From: Vanrija pseudolonga
Taxonomy: Eukaryota > Basidiomycota > Tremellomycetes > Trichosporonales > Trichosporonaceae
NCBI RefSeq assembly: GCF_020906515.1
Contig: NC_085853.1
Span: forward strand, 744,001-808,000
DNA: 64,000 nucleotides
Reading direction: 5' to 3'
Shown: piece by piece, positions 47,378 through 57,215 of the stretch
Layout: each line of letters opens with the position of its first letter
Position numbering within the stretch: position 1 is the first letter of the stretch
Program-made: the position numbers and the translations under genes
The notes under the pieces: generated by a model
What the model saw: only the letters and a program-made list of their open reading frames with translations
Database searches by the model: none
Told to the model about the DNA's origin: nothing

Positions 47378-49056
47378 CTACCAGCCATATCGCCACACAT
47401 CGTCTTCGCCCGTCTTCTGCTGCTGCACCTTCTTGAGCGCTCTCCTCCGAGACTTCCAGTCGTCGGCGCCAACATAAGCACCACACATGCGGCGCTGTCC
47501 CGTGAAGGCGGCTCGGCCGTGCATGACGCGCCAGTTGTCAATGACTAAAGGGTTAGCGCGCACCCGGTGTGTGAATGATGCGACTTACCGACAACGGTTC
47601 CTGGTTTCAACTTCACCCAATACTCAGCCTCTGGGCTGGTGCAGATGCTCTCGAAAAGTCGAGCCGCATCATACCACTGTGTGATATCCTGTGGTGTCCA
47701 TTTGTCTCCCAGGACGCAGCGGTCTTCATTGTTCCAGCGGGCCTGCGCAAGTAGGCCGTGTTGGTCGAGCCGCAAGACCGGTTGGTCGATTGGGGGACGC
47801 AAGATCGTGCCTTCGTTTCCAGAGGCGTGGAATGGAACGGGCAGACGGGCCAGAGTTTCAAAAGCCTCCGGGTTACGCTCCCGAAGCTGGGACGCAACGT
47901 AGAATGCGTCTACGAGGAGGGTCTCGCCTCCTGTTCCCGGCGGCGACAGGTGCGACAGGCAGTGGAAGATTTGAAGACCGGCTGGATCCGTAAAGTAAGC
48001 AGTGTCAGTGTGGGCAGGCAGCGCCAGATTGCTGTAAGCGAGGTCGCCTTTCGACATGTCTGCTGTGAAGTCCCAGAATCCGCCGTCTTGCCTGGTGAGT
48101 GTCGGTTCGCCTCAGAATGCCACTTACAATGTGTTTCGCGGATGTGCCCCATTCGACGAATGAGCTCCTCGGTAGCCTCGCCGGTGGCTGGGACACCCGT
48201 CACAAAGCAGAAGCCGAACTCATACTGGGGACTCAGTATAACAGCTCAGTCTCAATATTTCAGAGTACGCACCACTTTGTTTAACCAGTCCAAGACTCCA
48301 TTCTCAGCAACGTCCTCGCCGGCAATATTCGGCATGACTGAGTCATAGGTGACGGTCGGGGGCTTGGCGGCGATGGTTGAACCCCAGAAGGTCTGCCTGT
48401 GACATGATTAGAGGCGAGAGGGCCTTGCCTGTCTGCACCCACGGAGTCTGGTCGAGAAGACCAAAGCGATCGGCGAGGGGAGGATCATACGAGGCTTGAC
48501 GGAGGAAGGAAAGAGGGAACGACGACTCATGTCCCGGAGCCGTGTTCCACGAGACATGGAGCTGACCGTCCTTGACCTCTATCGCGGAGACGGCAACATC
48601 TGAGGCCACCTAAGGCACGTTTAGCCTCGCCTCGCGCTCGCAGACCACCAATGCCGCTCACCGGTCCCAGAGTCTTCAGTCTCTGTTTGGTCTTGGGGTG
48701 AAAGCATGATGGGCAGCGGCAGTGGTCGTACAGATACTGCGTGTCACTGGTCGTTAGATATTGAACGGTCCGGGGTGGGCATACAAGGTGGAGGCTGGTC
48801 CGTCTGCCCAGTTGATCACGATTTGCGGGGAACCCGAAGTGCCAGAGAGAGAAGCGGTGGCTCCCCAGATGGCATCCTGAGCTTTGTTCTTTGACGGGGT
48901 TGTGGAGTGGAGGAGGCGAACGCTTGGACTCTGCGAGGCCATACGGACGGGGACGGAAGGGACCAGAGGCTGTTGTGCATTCCGCAGCAGACGGCCGGGA
49001 GCTCGAGCTCGGAGGGCAGTGTTGCCAGCTGCCTTGAGGATTCGGGTCGGTAGCAT
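47378..49056 (-). CDS. Trimethyllysine dioxygenase, carnitine biosynthesis
   Basis: Fe(II)/2-oxoglutarate dioxygenase (TauD/TfdA fold) that hydroxylates N6-trimethyllysine, the first step to carnitine. Start at 49056 gives a mitochondrial-type leader rich in Arg and Ala (MLPTRILKAAGNTALRARAP). An N-terminal GBBH-like domain has the zinc-type motif YLYDHCRCPSCFHPKTKQR. The catalytic domain includes FGFCFVTGVPATGEATEEL, LALPAHTDTAYFTDPAG with the iron-binding H-x-D, GGETLLVDAFY, and the distal DNWRVMHGRAAFTGQRRM with the second His and the 2-oxoglutarate Arg. The end MCGAYVGADDWKSRRRAL fits TMLHE better than gamma-butyrobetaine hydroxylase, although the two are close. Several introns of 45-70 nt interrupt it. 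Confidence 0.85.
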
Positions 49057-49822
49057 TGTCAAAAGGGTGACAACTGGGTGGGAGTGGGGGTGAGTGCAAA
49101 GCGTGGGCCTTTGTTGGGGTCCCGCCTCTGCGACTCGACCTTTAAAGAGTGACGAGGAGGCCAAGAACGAACGCAGTCGACGACGACGACGACGAGGTAG
49201 GAGCGTCAACAAGCCAGATAGATCCAGGACCTTTAGCCGGAACGCGGCAATTCGTTACCGACCAAGCCAAATGGGCCGCCGCCAAATGGGTATCCCTTCC
49301 TCACGGCACCCACTCTACCCACTTCTCCAACTATGTCACTCTCTCGCACAGGGCACGCGCCAAGCAAGGCAGAGCAAGCAACCCGCCGACGCGTTCCACT
49401 GCGCGCCCGCCGCCCTGCGCCTTAGCGCGCACAAGCCACGCGCGATGCAACGCCTCCAACGCGTCCTCTCAATCACAATCACCATGCAACATCCATGTCT
49501 CCTTCCCATGGCAATAAGACTTGTCGCACTAAGACGGCCCGAATCAGCAAGTGCAACTTCCGGATGCCTGCAACGTTGACACGGCAATTGTAAACCGTCT
49601 GAGACGGACGAGGTCCCCGCGGACGGTGAACCGACCACAATACGATCTGTCAGTGCTAGCCAGTATGATACCATGGACATGGCATGGCTTCGATGCACTC
49701 CAAACGAGAGCGCTCTGCTCCAGCATACTAGGAATGCAGTGTCCATGCTAGATTCTATGCGACATGAATTGTTCGTGGATAATGTTCGTGGGTCCGCGTT
49801 GACTGTGTCAGACGGTGGCGCC
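49057..49822. other. Spacer upstream of the dioxygenase gene
   Basis: 766-bp spacer between the dioxygenase start and the GNA1 stop (both genes on the minus strand). It holds a CGACGACGACGACGAGG run near 49178-49196, a CCAAATGGGCCGCCGCCAAATGG inexact repeat near 49265, and no gene with recognisable similarity. The right part is probably the GNA1 3' UTR. Confidence 0.5.
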
Positions 49823-50634
49823 TTAGAGGCGGGGGGCAGGGGTGGCCGCGGCGAGCGCGGGCGGGCTGTCGAGGTACATGACCATCTCGTACTCCTTGTG
49901 CTTGAATCTGTAATAGTGTTAGTCAGAACAGCAGTACTCCAGATTCCAAGATACTCGCCCGCACTTCTCGTAGAATGCTGAAGAGAGTTAGAGAGAGTAG
50001 CCAGATGAAGCGGTAAACTCACCGATATTCTCCTTGCTGCAGTCGAGAATGACCTTGTAGCAGCCAGCCTGGCGACCAAGCTCCTCGAGCGTCTTGATGA
50101 TCAGAAGGCCGAGCTTACGACCCTGCATCTTCTTGGAAACCGCGATGTCCTCGATATGAGCAACAAGGCCACCGGAGCGGGTGAACTTGCGCTCGACGAA
50201 GACAGTACCGACAGCAACCAGCTTGGGTGCGTGTCAGTACAAGCCACACCATGCTTGTTTCACCTACCTGGTCGGTTGCCTTGTGAACAATGACCACAGT
50301 GTAGTATGTGTTGGGGCAGGACCTCAAGTACTCGAAGCGATCTGCCGTAGTGTCAGTTTTGAAAATGCGGACCGTGCTGGTTACTGACCAATGTAGGCAT
50401 CCTTGCCAATGTTCGGAGCGGCCGTCAGGACGGTGAGGAGCTCGAAGTGACCACGCGCATGGTCGGAGATTGCGAGGGGGCGGAGCTGTGAGCCTTAGCC
50501 TTGGATCACAACTGCAGTGGGCGAAGGCTCAGGTGGCCAACCTAACCTACCTCAAGGTCGTCACCGAGAGCGGCCTTGACCGAGGCGGGAATGTCACTGG
50601 CGGGGAAGAGAAACTCGTCGGGCCTGGCGGGCAT
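49823..50634 (-). CDS. GNA1: Glucosamine-6-phosphate N-acetyltransferase
   Basis: GNAT enzyme making N-acetylglucosamine 6-phosphate on the way to UDP-GlcNAc for chitin, N-glycans and GPI anchors. Six exons: 50551-50634, 50389-50485, 50268-50341, 50023-50221, 49959-49977 (19 nt) and 49823-49907; 185 residues. Landmarks are LRPLAISDHARGHFELLTVL, VAVGTVFVERKF, HIEDIAVSKKMQGRKLG (acetyl-CoA loop), YKVILDCSKEN and AFYEKCGFKHKEYEMV. The intron after the 19-nt exon starts with GC rather than GT (GCGAGT): only this position yields the conserved KCGFK junction and keeps the frame. The N-terminal exon (MPARPDEFLFPASDI) is typical of fungal Gna1. Confidence 0.95.
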
Positions 50635-51557
50635 GATGGGTAGTATGCAGTTCCGAGAAGAATGAGAGACTGAAGCGAGAGTGATCGTTGCAGTATTAAG
50701 TATGGGAGAGGGGGGGGGGAAGGGGGTATGGGTATGAGAACGAGGGGACGGCTGTTTGTGGTGGCTGGATCTGGGCTGGCCTGGCGAGGGGAGGAGGCAG
50801 GGCAAGGGCAAGCGAGGGTTGGAAGGGGTTGGCCGTGGTGGTGGTGGTGGTGGTGGTTGGTGTGCGACGCGACTGGCGGGCGGGCGGGCGGGCGGGCGGG
50901 CGGCGCGGGGGCGCAGCGCAAGTGCACTGCTGCTGCTGCACTGCACTGCTCGGCCGCACTGCACCAGTTTCAAACGGCCAAGATTGTGTGAGATTGTCAC
51001 ATTCCACTCGGCACAGCCCCCTCCCCGCTGGCTGCTCCTGCCCCCCCGCGCCCCGTTGCGCCCCTAGTCAACAGCCGCGCCGCGCTTCCGAGTTCATGAT
51101 TGCACGATATGAGCTAGCCTGTTCGTCTGTTCCCAGTCTGCCCACGCCGCCGGAGCACCTCTGTACGTCGTCCGCCGTTGAGCCCTTGTATTTTTATGCA
51201 CGCCTAGATGCGCACATACCCCCCCACGCACGTCGTCGCGTCGATCAATCACAATCGCGGTCAACGACCAACCCCCGTCTGTTTACCCCTGAATCCCATT
51301 TTCAAAACAACAAACAATGAGGTGGATATTAGGGGTATATAGGGCAATCCGGATCCTAATTCAACGGCGAGGGTTATCAACACGTGGTAGATAACAACAA
51401 GGAAGCAGTCAAGCAGTGACGCAGTGACTTCATCTTGAACAGCTTGATAGACCTTGACGACCGCCAATATCCCATCAAGCGGCCTTCAACACTGCCCCCT
51501 TCGATCGCAGACGGTTCTATTCAGTCGCTCAGCCTTGTGCCCGTCACCAGCAGGACT
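50635..51557. other. Divergent spacer GNA1 / CUS2 with GTG and GGGC repeats
   Basis: 923-bp spacer between divergent genes. It has a G-run at about 50711-50720, a GTG/GGT microsatellite at 50835-50857, a GGGC/GGCG repeat at about 50875-50903 and CTGCTG repeats at 50926-50945. Purine/pyrimidine-biased frames on both strands here are composition artefacts. No gene is supported. Confidence 0.6.
50835..50903. repeat. GTG and GGGC microsatellites
   Basis: About seven GTG units (50835-50857) are followed within 20 bp by about seven GGGC units (50875-50903). The G-rich strand could form quadruplex-like structures; it lies about 200-270 bp upstream of the GNA1 start. Confidence 0.85.
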
Positions 51558-52940
51558 ATGCCCCCAACAGCCCCTATCCCGGGAAAGTTTGAGGAGGACC
51601 CCCGCGTCCACTTTGATAAAACATCCGGAAAATGGCAATACGAGGACGAGCAGACCGGCAGCGAGTATGAGTGGTCCGGCCAGGCTTGGTTACCAATCGT
51701 GAGCCACAACAAGCTGCCTGATTACTGACAATGGCTCTCAGCTTGATCAGAGCCTAATCGAAGCACAACAAGCAGCGTATTCTGTCCAAGGCGTTGACGA
51801 GAATGTAGGTGGTAGCCTGATTCTCCCTCCGGCTGACGTCGCGCAGGTTCCTGCGGCCCCTGCCCTCGCCAGGGAGGAGCGCATTCAAAAGCGGAAGCAA
51901 GGCCAAAAGGTCGCGAAGGCCGACGCCCGTACTGGCAAGTCAGGTCAAGGTCCGTCTGCACCAAAGCGAACAGCCGTCTGGGTCAGCAACCTTCCACCCA
52001 ATACGACTCCCGAGCTTCTCGCCAGTGTCTTCTCCAAAGCTGGTGTCCTGCTGGTTGGTGATGATGGCAAGCCAAGGGTCAAGCTTTATTACGACGACGA
52101 CGGCAAGTTCAAAGGGGAAGCTCTGGTCATGTACTTCAAGGAAGGCAGTGTCGACCTTGCCATTACACTCTTGGACGACACCGAGTTGGAACTGGGTGCT
52201 GGCTATGGCAACCTCCGCGTCCGCGAAGCAGAGTACGACAAATCCAAGAGCAATGAATCCAAGAAGGAGGGGGGGCAGCTCCAGGAGAAGCGCAAGTTGA
52301 CAGCCGAAGACAAGCACCGGATGTCAAAGCGGATGCGTTCTCTTGAAAAGTAAGTCCCATCGTGGGCTGAGGTGGAGTGATCCTCACACTCTCGCAACAG
52401 CAAGCTCGCATGGCACTCAGACTCGGCCTCTGAGGACGAAAATGAGGAAACGAGCAACAATCAACCTATTCCGTCTCGATTCAGCCGCATCGTGGTGCTC
52501 AAAGGCATGTTCAAGCTCGAAGACCTGGAAAAGGAACCAGAACTTCTGCTGGAGCTGAAGGAGGATGTCCGAGATGAAGCCGAGTCATTGGGGACTGTGA
52601 CGAACGTTGTTCTCTACGACGTGAGTAGCGCAGGGTGTACCACCCACTGACTCGGACAGAAAGAAGCGGACGGCGTTATGACCATCAAGTTTAAGGATGG
52701 CACAGCCGCCCAAGCCTGCGTGCTAAAGATGGATGGCCGTTTCTTCGATGGACGGAGGGTATGTCTGGTGGAACGAGCGTTGACGCTAATGTCACAAAGA
52801 TATCAGCATCTCTCTACAGTGGAAGGGAGAGGTATCAGAAGTCTGGGGGAGGTCAAGCCTCAGCTGAAGACGAGGAGGCCGATGAGCAAAACAGGTTGGA
52901 CAAGTTTGCAGACTGGCTGGCCGATGGGGATGACACATAG
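51558..52940 (+). CDS. CUS2: CUS2/HTATSF1-type U2 snRNP splicing factor
   Basis: RNA-binding factor that binds SF3B1 and is displaced by Prp5 when the U2 snRNP becomes active. Six exons: 51558-51698, 51742-51804, 51847-52349, 52401-52620, 52660-52758 and 52800-52940, giving 388 residues. An N-terminal segment resembles the OCRE-like start of TatSF1 (DPRVHFDKTSGKWQYEDE). Two RRMs follow: TAVWVSNLPPNTTPELLASV with RNP1-like GKFKGEALVMYF, then RIVVLKGMFKLEDLEKEPE with VVLYDKEADGVMTIKF, the second being the UHM-type RRM. The RRM-to-RRM linker contains KRKLTAEDKHRMSKRMRSLE. Stop codons of CUS2 and ECM15 are only 30 bp apart, so the 3' ends probably overlap. Confidence 0.92.
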
Positions 52941-52970
52941 CGCTCTGTACCCGATGCATAGATGAGCAGA

Positions 52971-53553
52971 CTACTTGTCCGAGGAGAGGATCTCCTCCAC
53001 GCGCTTCACTTTGCCCTCGTTACCGCCGGCAACAATCGCCCTGTCAGTCCTGGTGCCAATGCGGATGTCCGTCTGTCCTGCTCAGCGCGGGCTGCTGTCA
53101 GTGTACCCACCGCAATGCGAGGCGTTCCAAGTCGGTGAACTGCCTTATGGCACTCTCCGATGACCTTGCATTTCAGGGCTCTTGCCAGCGTATGGGTCAC
53201 GCACCTCCATCACCTTGTCCCAAGGGCCTTCAAGGTTCGTTCCGTATCCACTATTGGCGTTAGGGTGATGCGTAAACGGCGTGTGCCTACTGAAGCTACG
53301 AGTTGTTAGCTAATGTTCACGCAGCTCTACGGCGGGATGAACACACACCTTGTATTCCAGTCCGCTCTTCTCCAGGACTCGCTGACACTCAGCAATCTGG
53401 GGTCCAACCGACGGGGTTGGAAGTCCCATGGGGATCAGGCAAACTGGAGAGGATCAGCCATCAGTCACACTGTGAATGGCACTGACAGTCTGCGACGGCG
53501 TACAGTGTACCATCTGTAACCGCGTTCTGAGGGGCCGAGGTCGTGTTGGACAT
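52971..53553 (-). CDS. ECM15: ECM15-like UPF0045/DUF77 protein
   Basis: Small thiamine-binding-like (UPF0045, MTH1187) protein; the family forms ferredoxin-like dimers and tetramers, and its role in fungi is unclear. Six exons: 53487-53553, 53349-53443, 53291-53295 (5 nt), 53205-53250, 53111-53164 and 52971-53072, in total 369 nt and 122 residues. Conserved family stretches are VADFCLIPMGLPTPSVG, LHGYGTNLEGPWDKVMEVIG and TDIRIGTRTD. The 5-nt exon CTTCA supplies Leu and the first two bases of His in YKLHGYGTNLEG; without it the intron pair could not be read in frame. The neighbour CUS2 is convergent. Confidence 0.9.
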
Positions 53554-54499
53554 GGTGTGCTGGAGGGAAATGACTTGACAAGTCAGCGTTGACATGGACT
53601 ATTGATTCAACAACCGGAGTTCCGTGCCGTAGAAGGAGGGGCCCCAGTGGCGTCATCCGTCAGTCTCCACTTCTCTGGTCCACCAGCAGATTATCAACGA
53701 CATCTCGTCCAGCTCGTGCACGCGCGAACGCAAGGAGCAAGGCCTAGACGGGAGGCACATTGACATAGCATGGGCCTTGTCCGTAGTTCTTCGCACCGAA
53801 CACCTCCTGAGGGTGTGGAACTCGGTCTCTTGCTTCGGAGCTACCCTGCCCTTGGCCTGCCTCGTCTATCGACGGGCGGCCCCTTGGGGCGATGGATCAG
53901 ACAATAGTAAGTCTGATGGACCATCATGCGTCCCCCATTCCACTAACAGCTGTCACTCCGGCACGTCCACGGCAAAGGAAGGATGTGATCCGCCCACACT
54001 AGTGGCGAATCTCCTTCTGCCACTTGCCCTTCAGGACAAGATCACACGGCCACTGCACTAGTCGATGACGATAGCTGCACTCCTATCATGTCAACCAGGT
54101 GTATCCTCACTGGGGTTGAGTGTTTGAGCATCCTAGCCAGCTGGATGACTTGCAGACGCCTGAACATGACAGCACCCTTGGGTAGCTGAGCTCGACTGCC
54201 TGACGCGCCACGCCCTAAATACCGAAATTCTCCGGAGGCCTATCCACCAGATTTGCTTCCGTTATTGCCTGCGTATGGTGTCGGCATAGTGGTCCGCGAT
54301 CCTCCGTGCGTGAGCCAATGCGTGAAGCCGTGATGGAGTGCAGGCAGTGAGCGGCAGCCAGGCATCCAGCCAGCCAGGGACGTATGCTGCAACTGTCAAC
54401 GACGAACCCGACAAGCCGCAGTGAACAGTTGGTTGCACACTCACATACATCTCGCCGTTCTCGACCTCACCCCTCTACCCCCAACAATCTCGATTCACG
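53554..54499. other. Spacer ECM15-QCR6
   Basis: 946 bp between divergent genes. No conserved ORF; a 94-codon frame at 53777-54061 (+) has no family-like motif. Near 54350-54380 there are CCAGCCAGCCAGG repeats. The last 80 bp before QCR6 is CT-rich and likely its leader. Confidence 0.5.
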
Positions 54500-55259
54500 A
54501 TGGCCATCGAGGAGACTTCCACTTCCCTCTTCTCCACCTTCACCTCCTTCTTCCTCCCCACGTATGTTTCCGACCATCCCGCTCGCCAGCTCTGCTCAAA
54601 ATGTTCTCCGACCGCTTAACTGACGAACCGCAGGGCTCACGCCGAGGAGCCAAGCCCCGAGGCTTCGGAGGAGGTCCCTGCTGCGGAGCCTGAGGCCGAG
54701 GCTGAGGAGCCCGCCGAGGAGCCCGCCGAGGAGGAGGAGGAGGAGGAGGAGGAGCCCGAGGACGTAAGTTGCGCATTTGTTGTGAACCTTGGGCGAGATG
54801 GGGTTGCGGACACGCGCAACCCCCAGTCGGCACTCAAGCAGTCTCTTGATAGGCGCCTATCTACCGCCTCGACCACGCTCGGGCCGGACGCGCTGACACG
54901 AATCAATCGCAGCAAGCGCCTGCCATCCGCGAGGACTGCGAGCAGAACGAGTGCAAGGAGCCCGCCAAGCACTTCAAGCACTGCGCCGACAAGGTAAGGG
55001 GCACTGTTGTTCTGAGGCCCAACTGCTCCGAGCTAATCAATGCAGGTCGAGGCTGGCAAGGGCTGGCACGGCGAGGACTGCGTTGAGGAGGTTAGTCGCG
55101 ACGGCCACATCCGTGAAGAGCACCTGCTGACATTTCCTCCCCACAGCTCTTCCACCTCATGCACTGCGTCGACGTGAGAAGACCGACTTGGATTTTCGAA
55201 CCTCGTACTGACATGCACAGGCCTGCGCAGCCCCCAAGCTCTTCAAGAAGCTGGCTTAA
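54500..55259 (+). CDS. QCR6: Cytochrome bc1 complex hinge subunit
   Basis: Acidic hinge protein of ubiquinol-cytochrome c reductase (complex III) in the mitochondrial intermembrane space, helping cytochrome c docking. Six exons: 54500-54561, 54634-54763, 54913-54993, 55046-55090, 55147-55173 (27 nt) and 55221-55259, in all 127 residues. The N-terminus is followed by a Glu-rich acidic stretch of ten or more acidic residues in a row, then four conserved cysteines in DCEQNECKEPAKHFKHC and CVEELFHLMHCVDACAAPK, the twin disulfide pairs of Qcr6/UQCRH. The end KLFKKLA is canonical. Intron density (5 in 380 coding bases) is high even here. Confidence 0.95.
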
Positions 55260-55498
55260 GTGTAGCATAGAATCCCACTCGACGGGCGTAGCCACTTCAC
55301 AACCTCCGAAGCTGTTAGAGTTTGGAGAACCAAAACCGGATGCAACAATCTCGAATATACCATATTGTCCACTATGCTGCAGACGTACAGGACCCCCTCA
55401 CTTATTTGGATATGAGCACTTGGGCATGGGCGATGCTTGAGAGGAGTGCTGCTGTCGAGTTCGGCATACGGAGTGTCACTCGCCCTCCACTCACGATA

Positions 55499-55506
55499 TC
55501 ACGTGA
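55499..55506. promoter_or_regulatory. TCACGTGA palindrome before IPI3
   Basis: Perfect 8-bp palindrome 98 bp upstream of the IPI3 start codon, matching sites before NTR1/kinase (10864) and MPS1 (24704). Cbf1-type or other bHLH recognition is the standard reading; binding is inferred. Confidence 0.5.
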
Positions 55507-55603
55507 CCTGACAAAAGTCAGTGAAGTTGGGAGCGAGATCATCTGCGCAATATCTGTGTTGTATCTGCTGTTGACTTTGAGTGCCATCGCCATCCCAGCC
55601 ACA

Positions 55604-57164
55604 ATGGCAACACAAGAGCTTGTTCTGTCGGCCTCTTCAGCTTCTGGAAGCTCGTCTTCTCGCTCTGGCGGGTCAACTTCAACGCCCGCGATCCACCTCC
55701 ACGACCTTGCAACCTCATCACACGTCCAGGCCTTCAAGACCTCGAGTAATGGGCCCAACTCGTTGGCTACCGTCAGGAGCCAAGACGGCGTCGGTGGAAC
55801 CGTCTGGGCCATCCAAGAGGGAAAGGCTATCGCAGGCGTGTGGGCGTGGCAGAAGGTGAGCTCACGGCACGGAACAAGGCCGTTACAGACTGACACACGC
55901 AGGACCAGCAACACCTGAAGCTCCATCTGCCGGAGCGCTTGACTTGCTTCTCTATCTCGCCTAACGGACTGTGGGCTGCAGGAGGCTCGCCAAATGGACA
56001 AGTTTATGTCTGGGAGGTCCGTATGAATATTTTGGAACGCGTGCTTACCATATCCAGATCGCGTCTGGGGCCCTCCAAGCATCCTGGACAGCTCATTATC
56101 GTACAGTCAACAGTCTGACGTTCACCCCGGATAGTGCTCTCTTGATCTCATCCTCGGCAGATGCCTCGGTTCACGTCTTTGTGGTCGCACACTTGCTGGA
56201 TCCCGATACCCCTGGAACATACAGCCAGCCCTACGGAACGCTCGGAGACCACACCCTTGCCATCACGGCCGTGGCTGTGGGTAGAACGGCGAATGCCAAT
56301 GGCGGACGGTGCTGGACTGCGGCAGAGGACGGGACAGTCAAGGTGAGGCCTTTGTCGAATTCACAGTCTGACGCTTCTCAGATGTGGTCCTTGAGCCCAC
56401 CGTTCGACTTGTTGGCGACATTCTCCTTGCCTTCCGCGGCCAAGCCTACGTCGTTGGTTGTCGATTCGGCAGAACGATTCGTCTACGTGGGATCGGGTGA
56501 AGGCAATGTCTACCTCATTCCCCTTTTCAAGCGCAAGGGTGCTGTTGGAGGAGCTGAAGCTATCGAAGGCGATGGTCTTGGAGCTCCTTCCATCAAAGCG
56601 GATCTCGCCTGTCTTACTGTCGAGTTCGTATCACGGCAGTCCGAAACGACCCCTCAACTGACGTATCTCAGATCACCAGTTACATGCCTCGCTCTGTCGC
56701 ACGGCGAGAGTCAGCTGCTTGTGGGCACGCGAAGCGGAGAGATTCACATCCACTCGCTCCCTTCGCACCAGCAGCTGCGAACGATCACCGCCCACTCTGG
56801 CCCCATCACGCATCTGTCCACACTTGTTCGGCCCGCCGACCTCTCCAACTCTGCAAGCCGTAACGACCCTTGGCCCATCATGGAAATTCGGAACCTTGAA
56901 CGGACCCGGGTCAATGTTTCCAGCAAGCACGCGCAAACAGTTGGCATCTCATTGCGCCCTTCGATAGGCTCAAGCCGACTGGACCGGCTGCGACGCGCTT
57001 CACCCCAGGCCCAGCTTGTTAGCGCACAGCATGTGACAAACCAAGGGGAGGATAACTCGGCAGCACTGTCTCAGGAAGTGCGAGAACTGCGAGCTGCGCT
57101 CGACCGAGCAGTGAAGCTGAATGAGAAGATGTGGAACGGCGTGGTCGACCTCAAGCTCGCTTAG
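55604..57164 (+). CDS. IPI3: Ipi3/WDR18 WD40 protein of the Rix1 complex
   Basis: Subunit of the Rix1-Ipi1-Ipi3 (PELP1-TEX10-WDR18) complex for ITS2 processing and pre-60S maturation. Four exons: 55604-55855, 55903-56016, 56058-56342 and 56382-57164, giving 477 residues. WD40 blades are visible: LTCFSISPNGLWAAGGSPNG, WTAHYRTVNSLTFTPDSALL, GDHTLAITAVAV, FVYVGSGEGNVYLIPLF and VTCLALSHGESQLLVGTRSG. A C-terminal helix (LSQEVRELRAALDRAVKLN) corresponds to the conserved coiled coil of Ipi3. The third intron (56343-56381) is only 39 nt, divisible by three and without stop. The stop is 52 bp from the U2SURP stop. Confidence 0.9.
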
Positions 57165-57215
57165 ACGTGTTGTCGTAGACGAATAGACTTGAAGTGTACT
57201 GTAAAGACTATGCAT

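Noticed and set aside
46969-47548. Plus-strand frames overlapping the dioxygenase 3' end
   Set aside because: They run antisense to conserved codons of the dioxygenase and lack similarity-like segments.
50547-51320. Several 100-160 codon frames on both strands
   Set aside because: All are driven by GTG and GGGC microsatellites in the GNA1/CUS2 promoter.
53777-54061. 94-codon plus-strand frame
   Set aside because: No motif, no splice support, ordinary length for chance in GC-rich DNA.
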